DNA of 15,000 bases from Theodoxus fluviatilis (lineage: Eukaryota; Mollusca; Gastropoda; Cycloneritida; Neritidae): assembly GCA_034096865.1 (NCBI GenBank), contig JAWQFJ010001797.1, positions 383,311 through 398,310 of the forward strand, written 5' to 3'. Within the stretch, counting starts at the first letter, position 1. Each line of letters begins with the position of its first letter. Positions 1-7,404 of the stretch are shown one piece after another. A program made the translations under genes and the position numbers. The notes under the pieces were generated by a model. The model did not search any database, had not been told where the DNA came from, and was given only the letters and a program-made list of their open reading frames with translations.

Positions 1-480
1 ATGGAAGGCCCTTGACCTGGACTCCATTACAGCTGGTGAGAGTAAGAACCAGTCAAGTCTCGATTTCCCCAGTAATTTGCCTTTGACGAATCGCGTAGAG
101 AGCCACAGTGGGTGTCTACTTGCTCCCAAGCCAGAGGGAGTGCACGTACGTCCACCAGAGAGAGCTCCCTTACAGCACTTCACGGACACGTCATTCCAGC
201 CTCTCCACTCATATGTCCATGCGCCAGAAAGCAACGACACCAAGGGAAACATGGAATAAGGCTCAGTTACCTGACCGGAAGCTGATCATCCGCCATGTCC
301 AGAGGTGGCAAATTTGGATCTATCTGATATCCACCTAGCGTCTCATTCCTTGCCTGCCCCTCTTGCAGTCTAGCGGAACGTTTCGAGGCAACTCCACCTG
401 TCTTGGATGGGGGTTTGAAAAGAAGGGATAGGGTGGGGGGTTGGAACAGGGTGTGTGTGATTTTTGTTGGAGCCAAGACT
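1..480. other. Unassigned sequence, no gene seen
   Basis: Mixed-composition DNA. The open frames are short, overlap each other on both strands, and show no recognisable domain. Splice-donor-like GTGAG strings occur (for example near 36-40) but without a convincing exon. I see nothing else that can be named. Confidence 0.5.
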
Positions 481-487
481 AGAGTTG

Positions 488-632
488 GAGAAGTAGGGGG
501 GGGGGGGATTCAGGAGTGGGAGGGGGTGTTGAAATGAAGGAGGATGGGACCGGCTATATGTAGATGGAAAGGGAAGGAGAGGAAGGAAAATAAGAGGAGA
601 GAAAGGGGGTGGGGGAAGGGGGGAGGTGGTTG
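488..632 (+). repeat. G-rich/purine-rich low-complexity tract
   Basis: A run of 12 consecutive G at 496-507 is followed by purine-rich sequence, ending in dense G runs at about 605-625. The last cluster has three runs of five or six G in close succession, which is nearly but not strictly a canonical four-tract G-quadruplex. The ORFs on the opposite strand here are proline-, leucine- and serine-rich translations of this composition and are not believable proteins. Confidence 0.7.
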
Positions 633-799
633 TTGCCAGTTTATTTTCCCTTTTTCCAACAGCTGAAGCCAGACCTCGAGGCTCGCCTTCCAGTCATATA
701 TATGCATCGACAGATGGATAAATACGGGCTTGGGTGAAAATTAGCTTCCTTACGGCACTTGGCGGGCTTGCAGGGCTGCTTTCCGGCACATCATCTGCT

Positions 800-905
800 T
801 TTCTCGCCCTCTCGTTCGCACGCATGCGCACACCGCAGCACGGAACCCGCCCGCGTGTGGCGCGGGTCCAACGCCAATGGGAGTTCCAGAGACGGCGATC
901 CTGCA
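800..905. promoter_or_regulatory. CpG-rich patch with NRF-1-like and CCAAT motifs
   Basis: About 15 CpG dinucleotides fall within 100 bp, far denser than the flanks. The patch contains ACGCATGCGCAC at 820-831, which fits the palindromic NRF-1 core (GCGCATGCGC-like). It also has a CCAAT pentamer in GCCAATGGG near 871-879 and an E2F-like TGGCGCGGG just upstream of that. A TATATA string lies about 120 bp upstream, near 695-702. Together these resemble a CpG-type animal promoter of either orientation. No transcript or first exon can be fixed from the sequence, so the call is motif-based only. Confidence 0.35.
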
Positions 906-1390
906 GTCATCAACCCAGCTTCCAGAAATCGCCTCTTCGGGTTCCATGGTGCCTGAACCGCGAAAGAGAGAGCTGTGGAAACGGAGGCAAGGAAAATACG
1001 GGTTGTAGACCCATAGGCGTAATTGTCGCCGATGTAGAAAAAAATAGATGTACAAAGGTGGAGACTTGGTGTAGAGATGTTGTTATTTCTGGCGGGTATG
1101 TTTTTTTGTGGGAGTTTGGAACGAAGAGGAAAGGAGAGGAAGAGAAAATTGGAGTGGAGGGGATGTAGGGGAATGGTTCATCTTTTATTTAATATTTGAC
1201 CTTCGTTCGCTGCTTTTGGTTGCTTTTCTCGTCTTTCCTATGTCTTTCATTTTGCTGAACGTTGGATGGAATAACTTTCCGGCAGGGATGTATATCCCCG
1301 GCTTTTTATTGTTACATCCTCGCTTCATCTTTTTCCCGCTGACCTACATTTTCTCTTATTTTCGAGATATACAGATGCAATTCGGAGAGC

Positions 1391-1444
1391 GAGTGAGTGA
1401 GTGAGTGAGTGAGTGAGACGCGGAAAGGAGATAGACGAAATTGA

Positions 1445-1498
<54 letters not shown>

Positions 1499-1519
1499 GA
1501 GAGTGAGAGAGAGAGAGAA
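1391..1519. repeat. (GAGT)n and (GA)n compound microsatellite
   Basis: GAGT is repeated about 6.5 times at 1391-1418. A 30-bp non-repeat spacer follows, then an almost pure GA run at 1449-1494 and imperfect GA with GT interruptions to about 1519. The serine/leucine-rich ORFs on the minus strand across this stretch are translations of the repeat. Confidence 0.95.
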
Positions 1520-2475
1520 AGATGAAAAGGCTGCATATGAAACCTCTATCCTGTGATGTCTGACTTCAGCATTACTATCAGATAAAGACACTTTGATGAG
1601 GGTAACCAGAATTCCTAACCAGGCATGCGATTTACTCAGATCAAATCAGCTTCACCTCGAATTCTGAGGCACAGAGCTGTGAAACGCTTGACAATATGAG
1701 AAATCAACAATGTTGCACTATTTTTACACGTTTACCTCCAAGAGTTTGCATTTTTCGACAACAGTTCAGAAACTCACTGACGACAGCCTGGAGCCGAACA
1801 CTGATGGACATCTAACAAAATAATGCGAAAGTACATGTATTGTATACAAATCAGGGAAGAAGATTATAACAACGTGCGTAGCTGGCCGAGGAACTCCTGT
1901 TCAGCCAGACGGAGATGGCGAATTCCCTTCCGTCCTCAGACGTAAATGGAGTTTCATAGTTTTCCGCTTGCTTTATTTTACTGCATCCATGTTCTCTTCT
2001 CGCCCCTCACTTCTCCTTGACACGTGGAGGCAGGAATGGAAGTTACTGCCCTTATCTATCAACGTGATTGTATCATTCGATAACAATGAAATTACATGTG
2101 TTCCTAACTCGCTTACAAAATTACAGTTGTCTATAAAGCCTCTTACCCCTACTCTCACATCCCCCACCCTATCCTCTCCCTAACCCCCATCCCCTTTCCA
2201 CGTCCTAACTCATCTATTGATCTCTTCGCGATAAGTTTTGATCTACTTTCGTTACTCCATGCATTATGAGTCACACAAAAACGCTTCCTATGTTATGGAG
2301 GTGCCATTTTCTGTCCAAAAGCGACCCATCGTGTTTATCAAATTGCGGGGCGGTCAGAGCATTTTCATTGCGTTTGGAGAGGACAGGGAATTGGGACTGC
2401 ATTGATTATGCCTGGTGAATATTGCAAATGAAACGTTCCCGCAATACATCGATGTACACGTCTTATCGGTGTAAA
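1520..2475. other. Unassigned unique sequence
   Basis: Mixed, moderately AT-rich sequence with no ORF above about 70 residues, no repeat and no recognisable motif cluster. A 12-bp perfect palindrome (TACATCGATGTA) sits at 2445-2456. A TATAAAG string occurs near 2134 with nothing else around it to support a promoter. Confidence 0.5.
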
Positions 2476-2838
2476 TCATGTGATACTTTTTCTCGGAGGG
2501 CAACCAAAAAGTGAGGTATGCGAATATGTGTATGGTGTGCTTGCATTACTCATTGATTGAGACAGCGGCGTCTCGTAGAAACAAGCTTTGCAGATCTGAG
2601 ACTGGCACCAGCGACGCCATTGGCGTCGTTTAGTCAAAAATCGCCAGACCACCAAGAGTGCAGTAGAAGATTCGGATAGCACAGGAGAGGTTCGTTGCTG
2701 TATTTCAATAGAAGCCGAATCCGTAGACAGTACATGGAGCGGCACTTCTCTGCCCAATCCAACTTTTCCCGAGCTCATCCGCCCTGCACGATCCACCACG
2801 AATTGAAAGACATAAACAATCCCGAGGGCCTCGACCAT
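2476..2838 (-). other. Unrecognised 120-residue open frame
   Basis: An ATG-initiated frame of 120 codons on the minus strand. It has a short basic, tryptophan-rich stretch (KRRQWRRWCQ) near its middle and three cysteines close by, but no domain I recognise. Upstream of the ATG on the minus strand is a pyrimidine-rich run ending in AG, which could be a splice acceptor. A 17-bp hairpin (2612-2628, eight-base arms around one T) lies inside it. Length and composition are compatible with a chance ORF, and I treat it as one unless a homologue or transcript is found. Confidence 0.12.
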
Positions 2839-2999
2839 CTCAGAAAATGGAAGATGTGCTCCATCTAGCTCGCTGGCGCTGACAACTTGCGCGGAATTTT
2901 CTTGCTCGGAACCTATTCAACAAATCATCAATCCCTTCCTAGCGATGCATCGATATCATTCTTTGCTTCTTCACAACGTGCTATTTACTTCAACCTATC

Positions 3000-3100
3000 A
3001 CTCTAGCCCACCCTTTTCTCCTTCATCACTCATCAACCCCTCCGCTTTCCTCCAACCCTATCCCCCCTGCCCCTCTCTTACCCGGCCGCCGCCCCCACAG
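3000..3100 (+). promoter_or_regulatory. Strong 3' splice-acceptor-like pyrimidine tract
   Basis: About 100 bases are dominated by C and T and end in CCGCCCCCACAG at 3089-3100. CTCAT/CTCATCAAC strings 60-70 bases upstream could serve as branch points. This has the look of an animal 3' splice site on the plus strand, although CT-rich low-complexity blocks are common in this window and can mimic one. Confidence 0.3.
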
Positions 3101-3348
3101 GCTGCCAGACAGTGATAGATGTGGCTGGGGGTATTACAGTTGTTTATGACATTATCAGTGGAGCGGGGCCGAGAACTAACGACGAGCGAAATAACGGGGT
3201 TCAAGACCCGATGGCTTTCACAGTCATTCCCCTGCCCCATTCGGGTCGCAGCAAGCACGTTCCGAGCTCAGCCAATCAGCGAAGGCGCATGGCATCCTCG
3301 GCCTGCTTTTTTGTCAGCAAGAGTGATTTCCCCTTTTCTCCACCATGA
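3101..3348 (+). other. Candidate terminal exon after the acceptor tract
   Basis: Starting directly after the CACAG at 3096-3100, one frame (phase leaving two bases of a split codon) stays open for 81 codons to a TGA at 3346-3348. The translated stretch begins near VIDVAGGITVVYDIISGAG and ends in a serine/arginine- and proline-containing tail. I recognise no domain. The interval also includes a good CCAAT box (CAGCCAATCAGCG, near 3269-3281), so a promoter reading is an alternative. No polyadenylation signal follows within 100 bp. This is a weak candidate built only from an acceptor-like tract plus an open frame. Confidence 0.15.
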
Positions 3349-3476
3349 CAGTCGAGGATATTGTCCCGGGAGGAGATGAAGAATTCGAGAGATTTTGTTG
3401 ACTGTGATGAAGCCCACGGTCAAGATTTTGGAGTAATGGAAAGGTGGAGTCTTAGAGAGACAGAGCGATTGCCAAC

Positions 3477-3478
<2 letters not shown>

Positions 3479-3528
<50 letters not shown>
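3479..3528. repeat. (TAA)n microsatellite, tail of the retrotransposon
   Basis: About 16 perfect TAA units. On the minus strand these read (TTA)n and directly follow the element's AATAAA signal and a short CTATAT spacer, so the array is best explained as the 3' tail of the insertion and not as an independent microsatellite. Confidence 0.95.
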
Positions 3529-3627
3529 TAGTTTATTTCTCCACACATACCTTCCCTTGACAGGCAAGCTCATGGCGTTTACAATTTTAAAAAATCAACA
3601 CTCATACAACCACTCAACATTACATTC

Positions 3628-4315
3628 CTACAAAACCTCACACAGTGTATATTTAAACAAAGAATAAAAAACTAAGATCCAGTAGAACAGACTGTACAAT
3701 GTACATAGTACTTGTAGGCTAGGCCAAGTAAGGTGAAGCAGCTTAGCGGGAAAGAATGATCGGAAGAGGTGGGTCTTTAGAGCACTTTTGAACTGCGGCA
3801 GAGTGTCAGAATAACGGACTGAGAGAGGCAGACTATTCCAGGTTACAGGTCTAATATAGGAGAAGGCACGCTGTCCTTGAGTTTTCTTGTTACGGCGGGG
3901 GACCTTAAGCATTCTATTGTCAGCAGCTGAGCGTAGAGGTCTGGAGGGCGAGTGGACTGTCAGACTTTCTGTAAGAGCGTGTGGTGCGGTGTTGTTGATG
4001 GCCTTGAAGCACAAAGTGGCAAGTTTATAAGCTATCCTCTGAGAGATGGGGACCCAGTGAAGTGTATGTAGGAGTGGAGAGACATGGGTACGCTTGGGAC
4101 ATAAAAAACTAGCCTAACAGCACAATTCTGAACTTTCTGGAGTTTGTTAAGCAGAGTGTCAGGGATGCCAGCAAGAAGAGAGTTTCCGTAGTCGAGACGA
4201 GACAGAACTAGTGATATGATGAGCGTTTTGGTGGCCTGCTGAGAAAGATAATGACGGATGGTACTAATCTTCCTTAACTCATAATATGCTAACTGTCAGA
4301 CTTTGTTTACATGAC
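3628..4315 (-). pseudogene. Reverse-transcriptase C-terminal remnant (CR1/L2 clade)
   Basis: The minus strand encodes the characteristic end of CR1/L2-type ORF2 proteins. The order of recognisable blocks is HVNKV near 4310, AYYELRKISTIRHYLS, then SRLDYGNSLLAGIP, LLNKLQKVQNCAVRLV, THVSPLLHTLHWVPISQRIA, YKLATLCFKAINNTAP, PSRPLRSA, GQRAFSYIRPVTWNSLPLSV and the closing FKSALKTHLF. In an intact element this region follows the polymerase domain and supports reverse transcription of the element's own RNA. Two lesions are visible. An in-frame TGA near 4295-4297 sits just after HVNKV where family members usually carry Cys. A one-base shift lies within about 4098-4115, between the VQNCAVRLV and THVSPLLHTLHWVP blocks. 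Downstream of the shift the frame is open to a stop near 3628. The remnant is about 225 codons, a small part of the usual ORF2. Confidence 0.88.
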
Positions 4316-4620
4316 AAGCAGATCGGCAAGCAAATCGAAGAATTTGTTGCAGCACTCAGCAACGAGCTGGTTAAATGGAATTGGATAAACGAACAAAGGA
4401 ACAAAGAGGCAAAAACAAAGTAAAATAATCGTCCAACTTTCAAACTTTCGCACTGTTTTATTCAACAGGGTATCTGTTTCCATTCAGTCGCTTGAACCAG
4501 ATTATCCGAGCCTCAGTTGTTTGCACTCACCATGAATACGGAAGCTTTTCTGCCTCTCCCATTGATAGGATGATTTATTTTTGGACTACATTACTTCCGA
4601 TGAAAAAGGAGGGGGAAGGC
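4316..4620. other. Unassigned sequence between retroelement and TG repeat
   Basis: No gene recognised. The plus strand has a short open stretch (about 4312-4422) that is K/E/Q-rich and ends in TAA. It is too short and too isolated to call. The rest is unremarkable. Confidence 0.45.
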
Positions 4621-4624
4621 GTGC

Positions 4625-4673
4625 TCGTGTGTGTGCGTGCGTGCGTGTGGTGTGTGTGTGTGTGTGTGTGTGT
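4625..4673. repeat. (TG)n microsatellite
   Basis: TG/CG-interrupted dinucleotide repeat, with pure TG from about 4650 to 4672. The cysteine/valine-rich ORF ending here on the plus strand is a repeat translation. Confidence 0.95.
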
Positions 4674-4974
4674 ACACCTTCTATAGATACAATGTAGCGT
4701 GTCCACTGTTGTCTTTCAGACTCGACATACTCTTTTTTTTTCATTCACAATATATTTGATTAATTCAATTGAGTAATTGAGTAGTTGAGTAATTCAACAG
4801 TCTTCAATCTAAAGTTACAAAATTGTGTCGTTGAGATGAAGCAGAAAACGTCTGAACTTCTTAAAGCAGTGTACCGGGTGCTTCCACTTACAAACATCCC
4901 TTCACCCATTGTTGCCATCATGAACAAGGACATTTCTACTTCTGGTTACACTTAAAAACAAACCAACTCCGATT
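4674..4974. other. AT-rich unassigned sequence
   Basis: AT-rich, with a short imperfect repeat of the string GAGTAATT/GAGTAGTT near 4770-4795. No gene or motif cluster seen. Confidence 0.45.
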
Positions 4975-5084
4975 TTGACAGGAGCTGCCGATCCATCAAG
5001 CGGTGGCCAGCTGGGTGCTATGACGGAGGGCCTGGAGGGAGCAACTGGGGAAATAAGGAGCCACAGCCACTGGGGAGCAGCAGC

Positions 5085-5190
5085 AGCGCGGGGGCCGCGG
5101 CAGGTGAAGTTGTGTGCGCAGTGTCATGGCGCCTTGGCAGTGACGAAACACTTCCGTCGCCCCCGAAGCGGGAAAATGGCGCAATTGGCT
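5085..5190. promoter_or_regulatory. CpG-rich promoter-like cluster: E2F, YY1/ATG, NF-Y
   Basis: A GC- and CpG-rich patch (from about 5085) leads into three adjoining motifs. These are GCGGGAAA at 5168-5175 (E2F core), AAAATGGCGC at 5173-5182 (close to the YY1 consensus AAnATGGCGGC, which in animals often overlaps the start codon just downstream of the transcription start), and ATTGG at 5184-5188 (inverted CCAAT, NF-Y). Compact clusters of these three are typical of housekeeping and cell-cycle promoters. The motifs are seen in the sequence; promoter activity is inferred. The sequence becomes AT-rich again after about 5260, so the patch is discrete. Confidence 0.35.
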
Positions 5191-5253
5191 ACTGGCCCCC
5201 TTGTTGTCTTCGGTGCGCTCTGCCCTGCCTCGCTCTTTGCTTATCCTATGTGA
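5176..5253 (+). other. Possible short first coding exon or upstream ORF
   Basis: The ATG inside the YY1-like motif has A at -3 and opens a 25-codon frame (MAQLATGPLVVFGALCPASL, then FAYPM) ending in TGA. The peptide is hydrophobic with small residues, as a signal peptide or membrane anchor would be. The sequence across its end, CTATGTGAGAGC, contains a GTGAGA donor-like site, so this could be the first exon of a spliced gene whose next exon is not visible here. Equally it may be a chance ORF. The support is position, Kozak context and donor only. Confidence 0.15.
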
Positions 5254-5900
5254 GAGCTATGCAGAAATAATACAAACTCTTTACAATGGAGTCAAATACT
5301 CAGAGGTTCCAGATGATGAAGGGGCATTGAGCGGGTCCGGTTGTATATCACTCTCGCTCCATTGTGGACTGCGTTACATATATTAACTAGAGAGAACGTA
5401 CAATCGTCTAGGACCTACAAAAAAGGTGCTTGAGTCATCAGTCGCTCCTTTGCCTTATTAGATCTTAAAACATATATCTGAATCAGTATTTGCAACTATG
5501 GCTTATTGTGGAAAATGTGCAGATAGTTCGAGATATTTAACGCAAACAACAATTTCTTTTGAGATGCATTCTGCAAAACCTCTATGTGAACATTCACGAG
5601 AAATTGCAGTAATCTGAGAATACCCTCGACGTTGTGAACAATTTTAAAGGAAATAGAACAAACAATGGTATTCGAGCTTGAGAAACTCATGGATACAAAC
5701 AAAAAGTTTTTTGGAATCAAACACAGGACGTTTGCATTTCCATTCCTTGTACAAGCACAATGAAAGGTGTTATCTATTCGTGGAAGTGGCAATATGATAG
5801 TGAAAAAGCTGACATGGATCTGAGCCTCTGTCGTTGTATTCGAGATGAGGACGTATGGTAAAATTGATTTAAAAGCCAACGAAGAAACGAGGATATATTA
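5254..5900. other. AT-rich unassigned sequence
   Basis: No recognised gene. A 127-residue frame on the minus strand (5496-5879) has an AT-driven composition (Ile, Leu, Phe, Ser and Asn rich), no domain and no promoter-like context. It is probably chance. This stretch would fit an intron if the 5176 exon candidate were real. Confidence 0.4.
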
Positions 5901-5904
5901 CAGG

Positions 5905-6055
5905 TTTAGACACCTTATTATCTCCACCAAGGAGCTTATGTTTTATCCTTGTTCGTTGGTTGGATATTCGGCAAAATAGTTCAAAACTTTCTAAACGGAT
6001 TTTGATGACATTTGGACCCAAGGAACGATCCATTATATTTTGGAGGTAATCTATT
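5905..6055 (+). mobile_element. Degenerate dispersed-repeat relic (CACCAAGGAGCTTATGTTTT type)
   Basis: The order of short strings here resembles a repeat I have met in many invertebrate and some vertebrate sequences: a CCACCAAGGAG/TTATGTTTT opening, a TTGTTCGTTGGTTGG stretch, AAAACTTTCTAAACGGATTTTGATG, then ACCCAAGGAACGATCCATTA and ATTTTGGAGGTAATC. I cannot name its family from the sequence and no terminal repeats are visible. The recognition rests on memory of the motif order, not on a search, so treat it as a lead. Confidence 0.35.
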
Positions 6056-6072
6056 ATCTAGTGTTGGACTTA

Positions 6073-6120
6073 CAGCCAATAAGAAAAATGTTATGGCAAA
6101 CTGCGAAGTTGATGACGTCA
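6073..6120. promoter_or_regulatory. CCAAT box and perfect CRE palindrome
   Basis: CAGCCAATAAG lies near 6072-6082, and the full CRE palindrome TGACGTCA is at 6113-6120, about 35 bp away. CREB/ATF and NF-Y sites often occur together in animal promoters. There is no CpG enrichment and no exon nearby, so this may be a chance pairing. Confidence 0.2.
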
Positions 6121-6438
6121 AACTATTCATGAAATCAATCCATGCCTTCCGCACTCAGAGCCCTCCAGCAGACGCTAAAACAAAATAGACCATACATGCC
6201 ATGGAAGAGTAATTGTGGCGTCCTTGGGGAAGGTTTGTCAGAGTGCTCTCTTGTTTCTAAGCAATTTGTTCGACTTCTTTAGCCGACATGCCGCTCACAG
6301 CGTCTGCCTATGCGACTTGCAAAAGCCGAGTATCTATGGAAATCGTGGCTTGACTTGCTCTTACTCTAACCATCTCTGGCAATTCTTCATGAGCAATGGC
6401 GTTTCATAGCCTGGAAAGACTGATAGGCCGTAAAATTC
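6121..6438. other. Unassigned unique sequence
   Basis: Contains one 64-residue plus-strand frame (6215-6409) with no recognisable domain. Nothing else can be supported. Confidence 0.4.
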
Positions 6439-6439
6439 C

Positions 6440-6480
6440 ATCCATTCATTCATTCATTGATTTATTCAATCATTCATTCA
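6440..6480. repeat. (CATT)n imperfect microsatellite
   Basis: Imperfect CATT/TTCAT units immediately to the left of the DNA transposon described next. Confidence 0.8.
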
Positions 6481-6484
6481 CTGC

Positions 6485-6491
6485 GTCATAG
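6485..6491 (+). other. Target-site duplication, left copy (GTCATAG)
   Basis: A 7-bp direct repeat of the sequence that follows the right end of the element. An eighth matching base cannot be added on either side without a mismatch. Confidence 0.8.
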
Positions 6492-6617
6492 CAAAGATTA
6501 TAGGTTACACAAAGATAGTTCATTAGCTCATTGTCGTGAGGATCGAGACACGTTGCGCCCCAAGCGGATGGTAGTATTGGTGATTCAAGGAAAGTTAATC
6601 ACACCTCTTAGCGACAT
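6492..6617 (+). repeat. Left terminal inverted repeat
   Basis: The outer 27 bp match the right terminus perfectly in inverted orientation. After one substitution five more bases largely agree, then a more diverged middle leads to a conserved inner block from GATTCAAGGAAAGT near 6582. Confidence 0.85.
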
Positions 6618-7268
6618 GTAAAACTTCTTGTTTATCGACGGTTTCTGATGCGTTCCGATCATGTTTGTGAATAAATTTACTGTGTAATATGTCATAAAAT
6701 GATTTGCTGCAATAATGGGGGTGTTTTGGCTTTGTTTTTTGTAGCAGGCGTTGTGAAATCCAACTCGACCTAGATCTACATGGTATGGTTTGAATGGGAA
6801 CGATCTATTTTTCAATATTATCTAAGAATGCAAGCTTGTTTATCAACGTATACACCCCTGTGGAATATCTTTAGGAAATGCAAAGCAATGCATACCTGTC
6901 AAGAAGGTGATTTGCGGCCAGAAAATCATTCGATTAAGTGAATTCAGTTGCCGCTTCCGGAAAGATTTTTAGTTACAATCAAGCGTTGCCATGTGACCTG
7001 CATTTCGATTGTTAAAAAGTAGGACCTTTCAATACCTTTTGATGCATTCAACATACAGCTTTGATAAATTAATGCTGTTCATGGCTTACATTTTCTTCGG
7101 ATGGGTTTCTAGTATCTCAAAATATAGCTTTTTCTGCGCGAACTGGAGAGAGCTGCCGCCATTGAATTGCCCAAAGAGTAGACATATACGCCATATCTAC
7201 ACGAAAGCAGTACTCTGATTGGTTTCCTGAATAGAATCCTCCAATCAGCAGGCAGCTTTCTTCGCCGT

Positions 7269-7396
7269 CTTGTCACTAAGCGGTGTGAGTACACTTTCCT
7301 TGATTCACCCCTACTCTCGCCGCTAGGTGCAGCGTCTTGTAACTTTTAAGAGCAAAAGCTCGGCATGAGCTATCTTTGTGTAACCTATAATCTTTG
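7269..7396 (-). repeat. Right terminal inverted repeat
   Basis: Inverted partner of the left repeat. Read on the minus strand it begins CAAAGATTATAGG and ends with a block starting GAATCAAGGAAAGT, which differs from the left copy at several positions. Confidence 0.85.
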
Positions 7397-7403
7397 GTCA
7401 TAG
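7397..7403 (+). other. Target-site duplication, right copy (GTCATAG)
   Basis: Identical to 6485-6491 and directly adjoining the right terminal inverted repeat. Confidence 0.8.
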
Positions 7404-7404
7404 G

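Larger units (their letters stand above)
3479..4315 (-). mobile_element. 5'-truncated CR1/L2-type non-LTR retrotransposon
   Basis: Reading the minus strand, the element enters inside the reverse-transcriptase ORF near 4315 and runs through the conserved C-terminal RT region (stop near 3628). It continues through about 100 bp of 3' UTR with an AATAAA at 3532-3537 and ends in a (TTA)n tail at 3479-3528. The severe 5' truncation with an intact 3' end and a microsatellite tail is what target-primed reverse transcription of CR1/L2-clade elements leaves. Upstream of 4315 no RT homology is visible. No target-site duplication was identified, which is common for this clade. The copy is dead: see the pseudogene entry. 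Confidence 0.85.
6492..7396. mobile_element. 905-bp TIR DNA transposon, non-autonomous, with 7-bp TSD
   Basis: The left end (6492-6518) and right end (7370-7396) are perfect 27-bp inverted repeats that begin CAAAGATTATAGG. The inverted similarity continues inward with substitutions and small gaps to about 6617 on the left and 7269 on the right. It includes a well-kept 37-38 bp inner block (6581-6617 against 7269-7306), giving about 126-bp terminal repeats. GTCATAG occurs directly outside both ends (6485-6491 and 7397-7403) as a perfect 7-bp target-site duplication. The interior of about 650 bp has no frame resembling a transposase, so the copy is non-autonomous. The terminal CAAAG fits the hAT pattern YARNG, but hAT normally gives 8-bp duplications. 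P-type (7-8 bp) and other superfamilies remain open. Confidence 0.85.

Noticed and set aside
734..1168. 144-residue ORF with a signal-peptide-like start
   Set aside because: It begins with GTG, which is not expected in a eukaryote. The downstream part is arginine-rich sequence driven by the CpG patch and no domain is visible.
3198..3208. GGTTCAAGACC, a match to the pol III B box, as a possible tRNA or SINE
   Set aside because: No A box at the right distance and no cloverleaf or acceptor stem can be formed around it.
4312..4422. Plus-strand 36-codon stretch rich in K, E and Q ending in TAA
   Set aside because: Protein-like in composition but very short. It overlaps the 5' edge of the minus-strand retroelement and has no start, splice site or homologue that I recognise.
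5496..5879. 127-residue minus-strand ORF
   Set aside because: Composition follows the AT-rich DNA and there is no motif. Chance ORF is the simpler reading.
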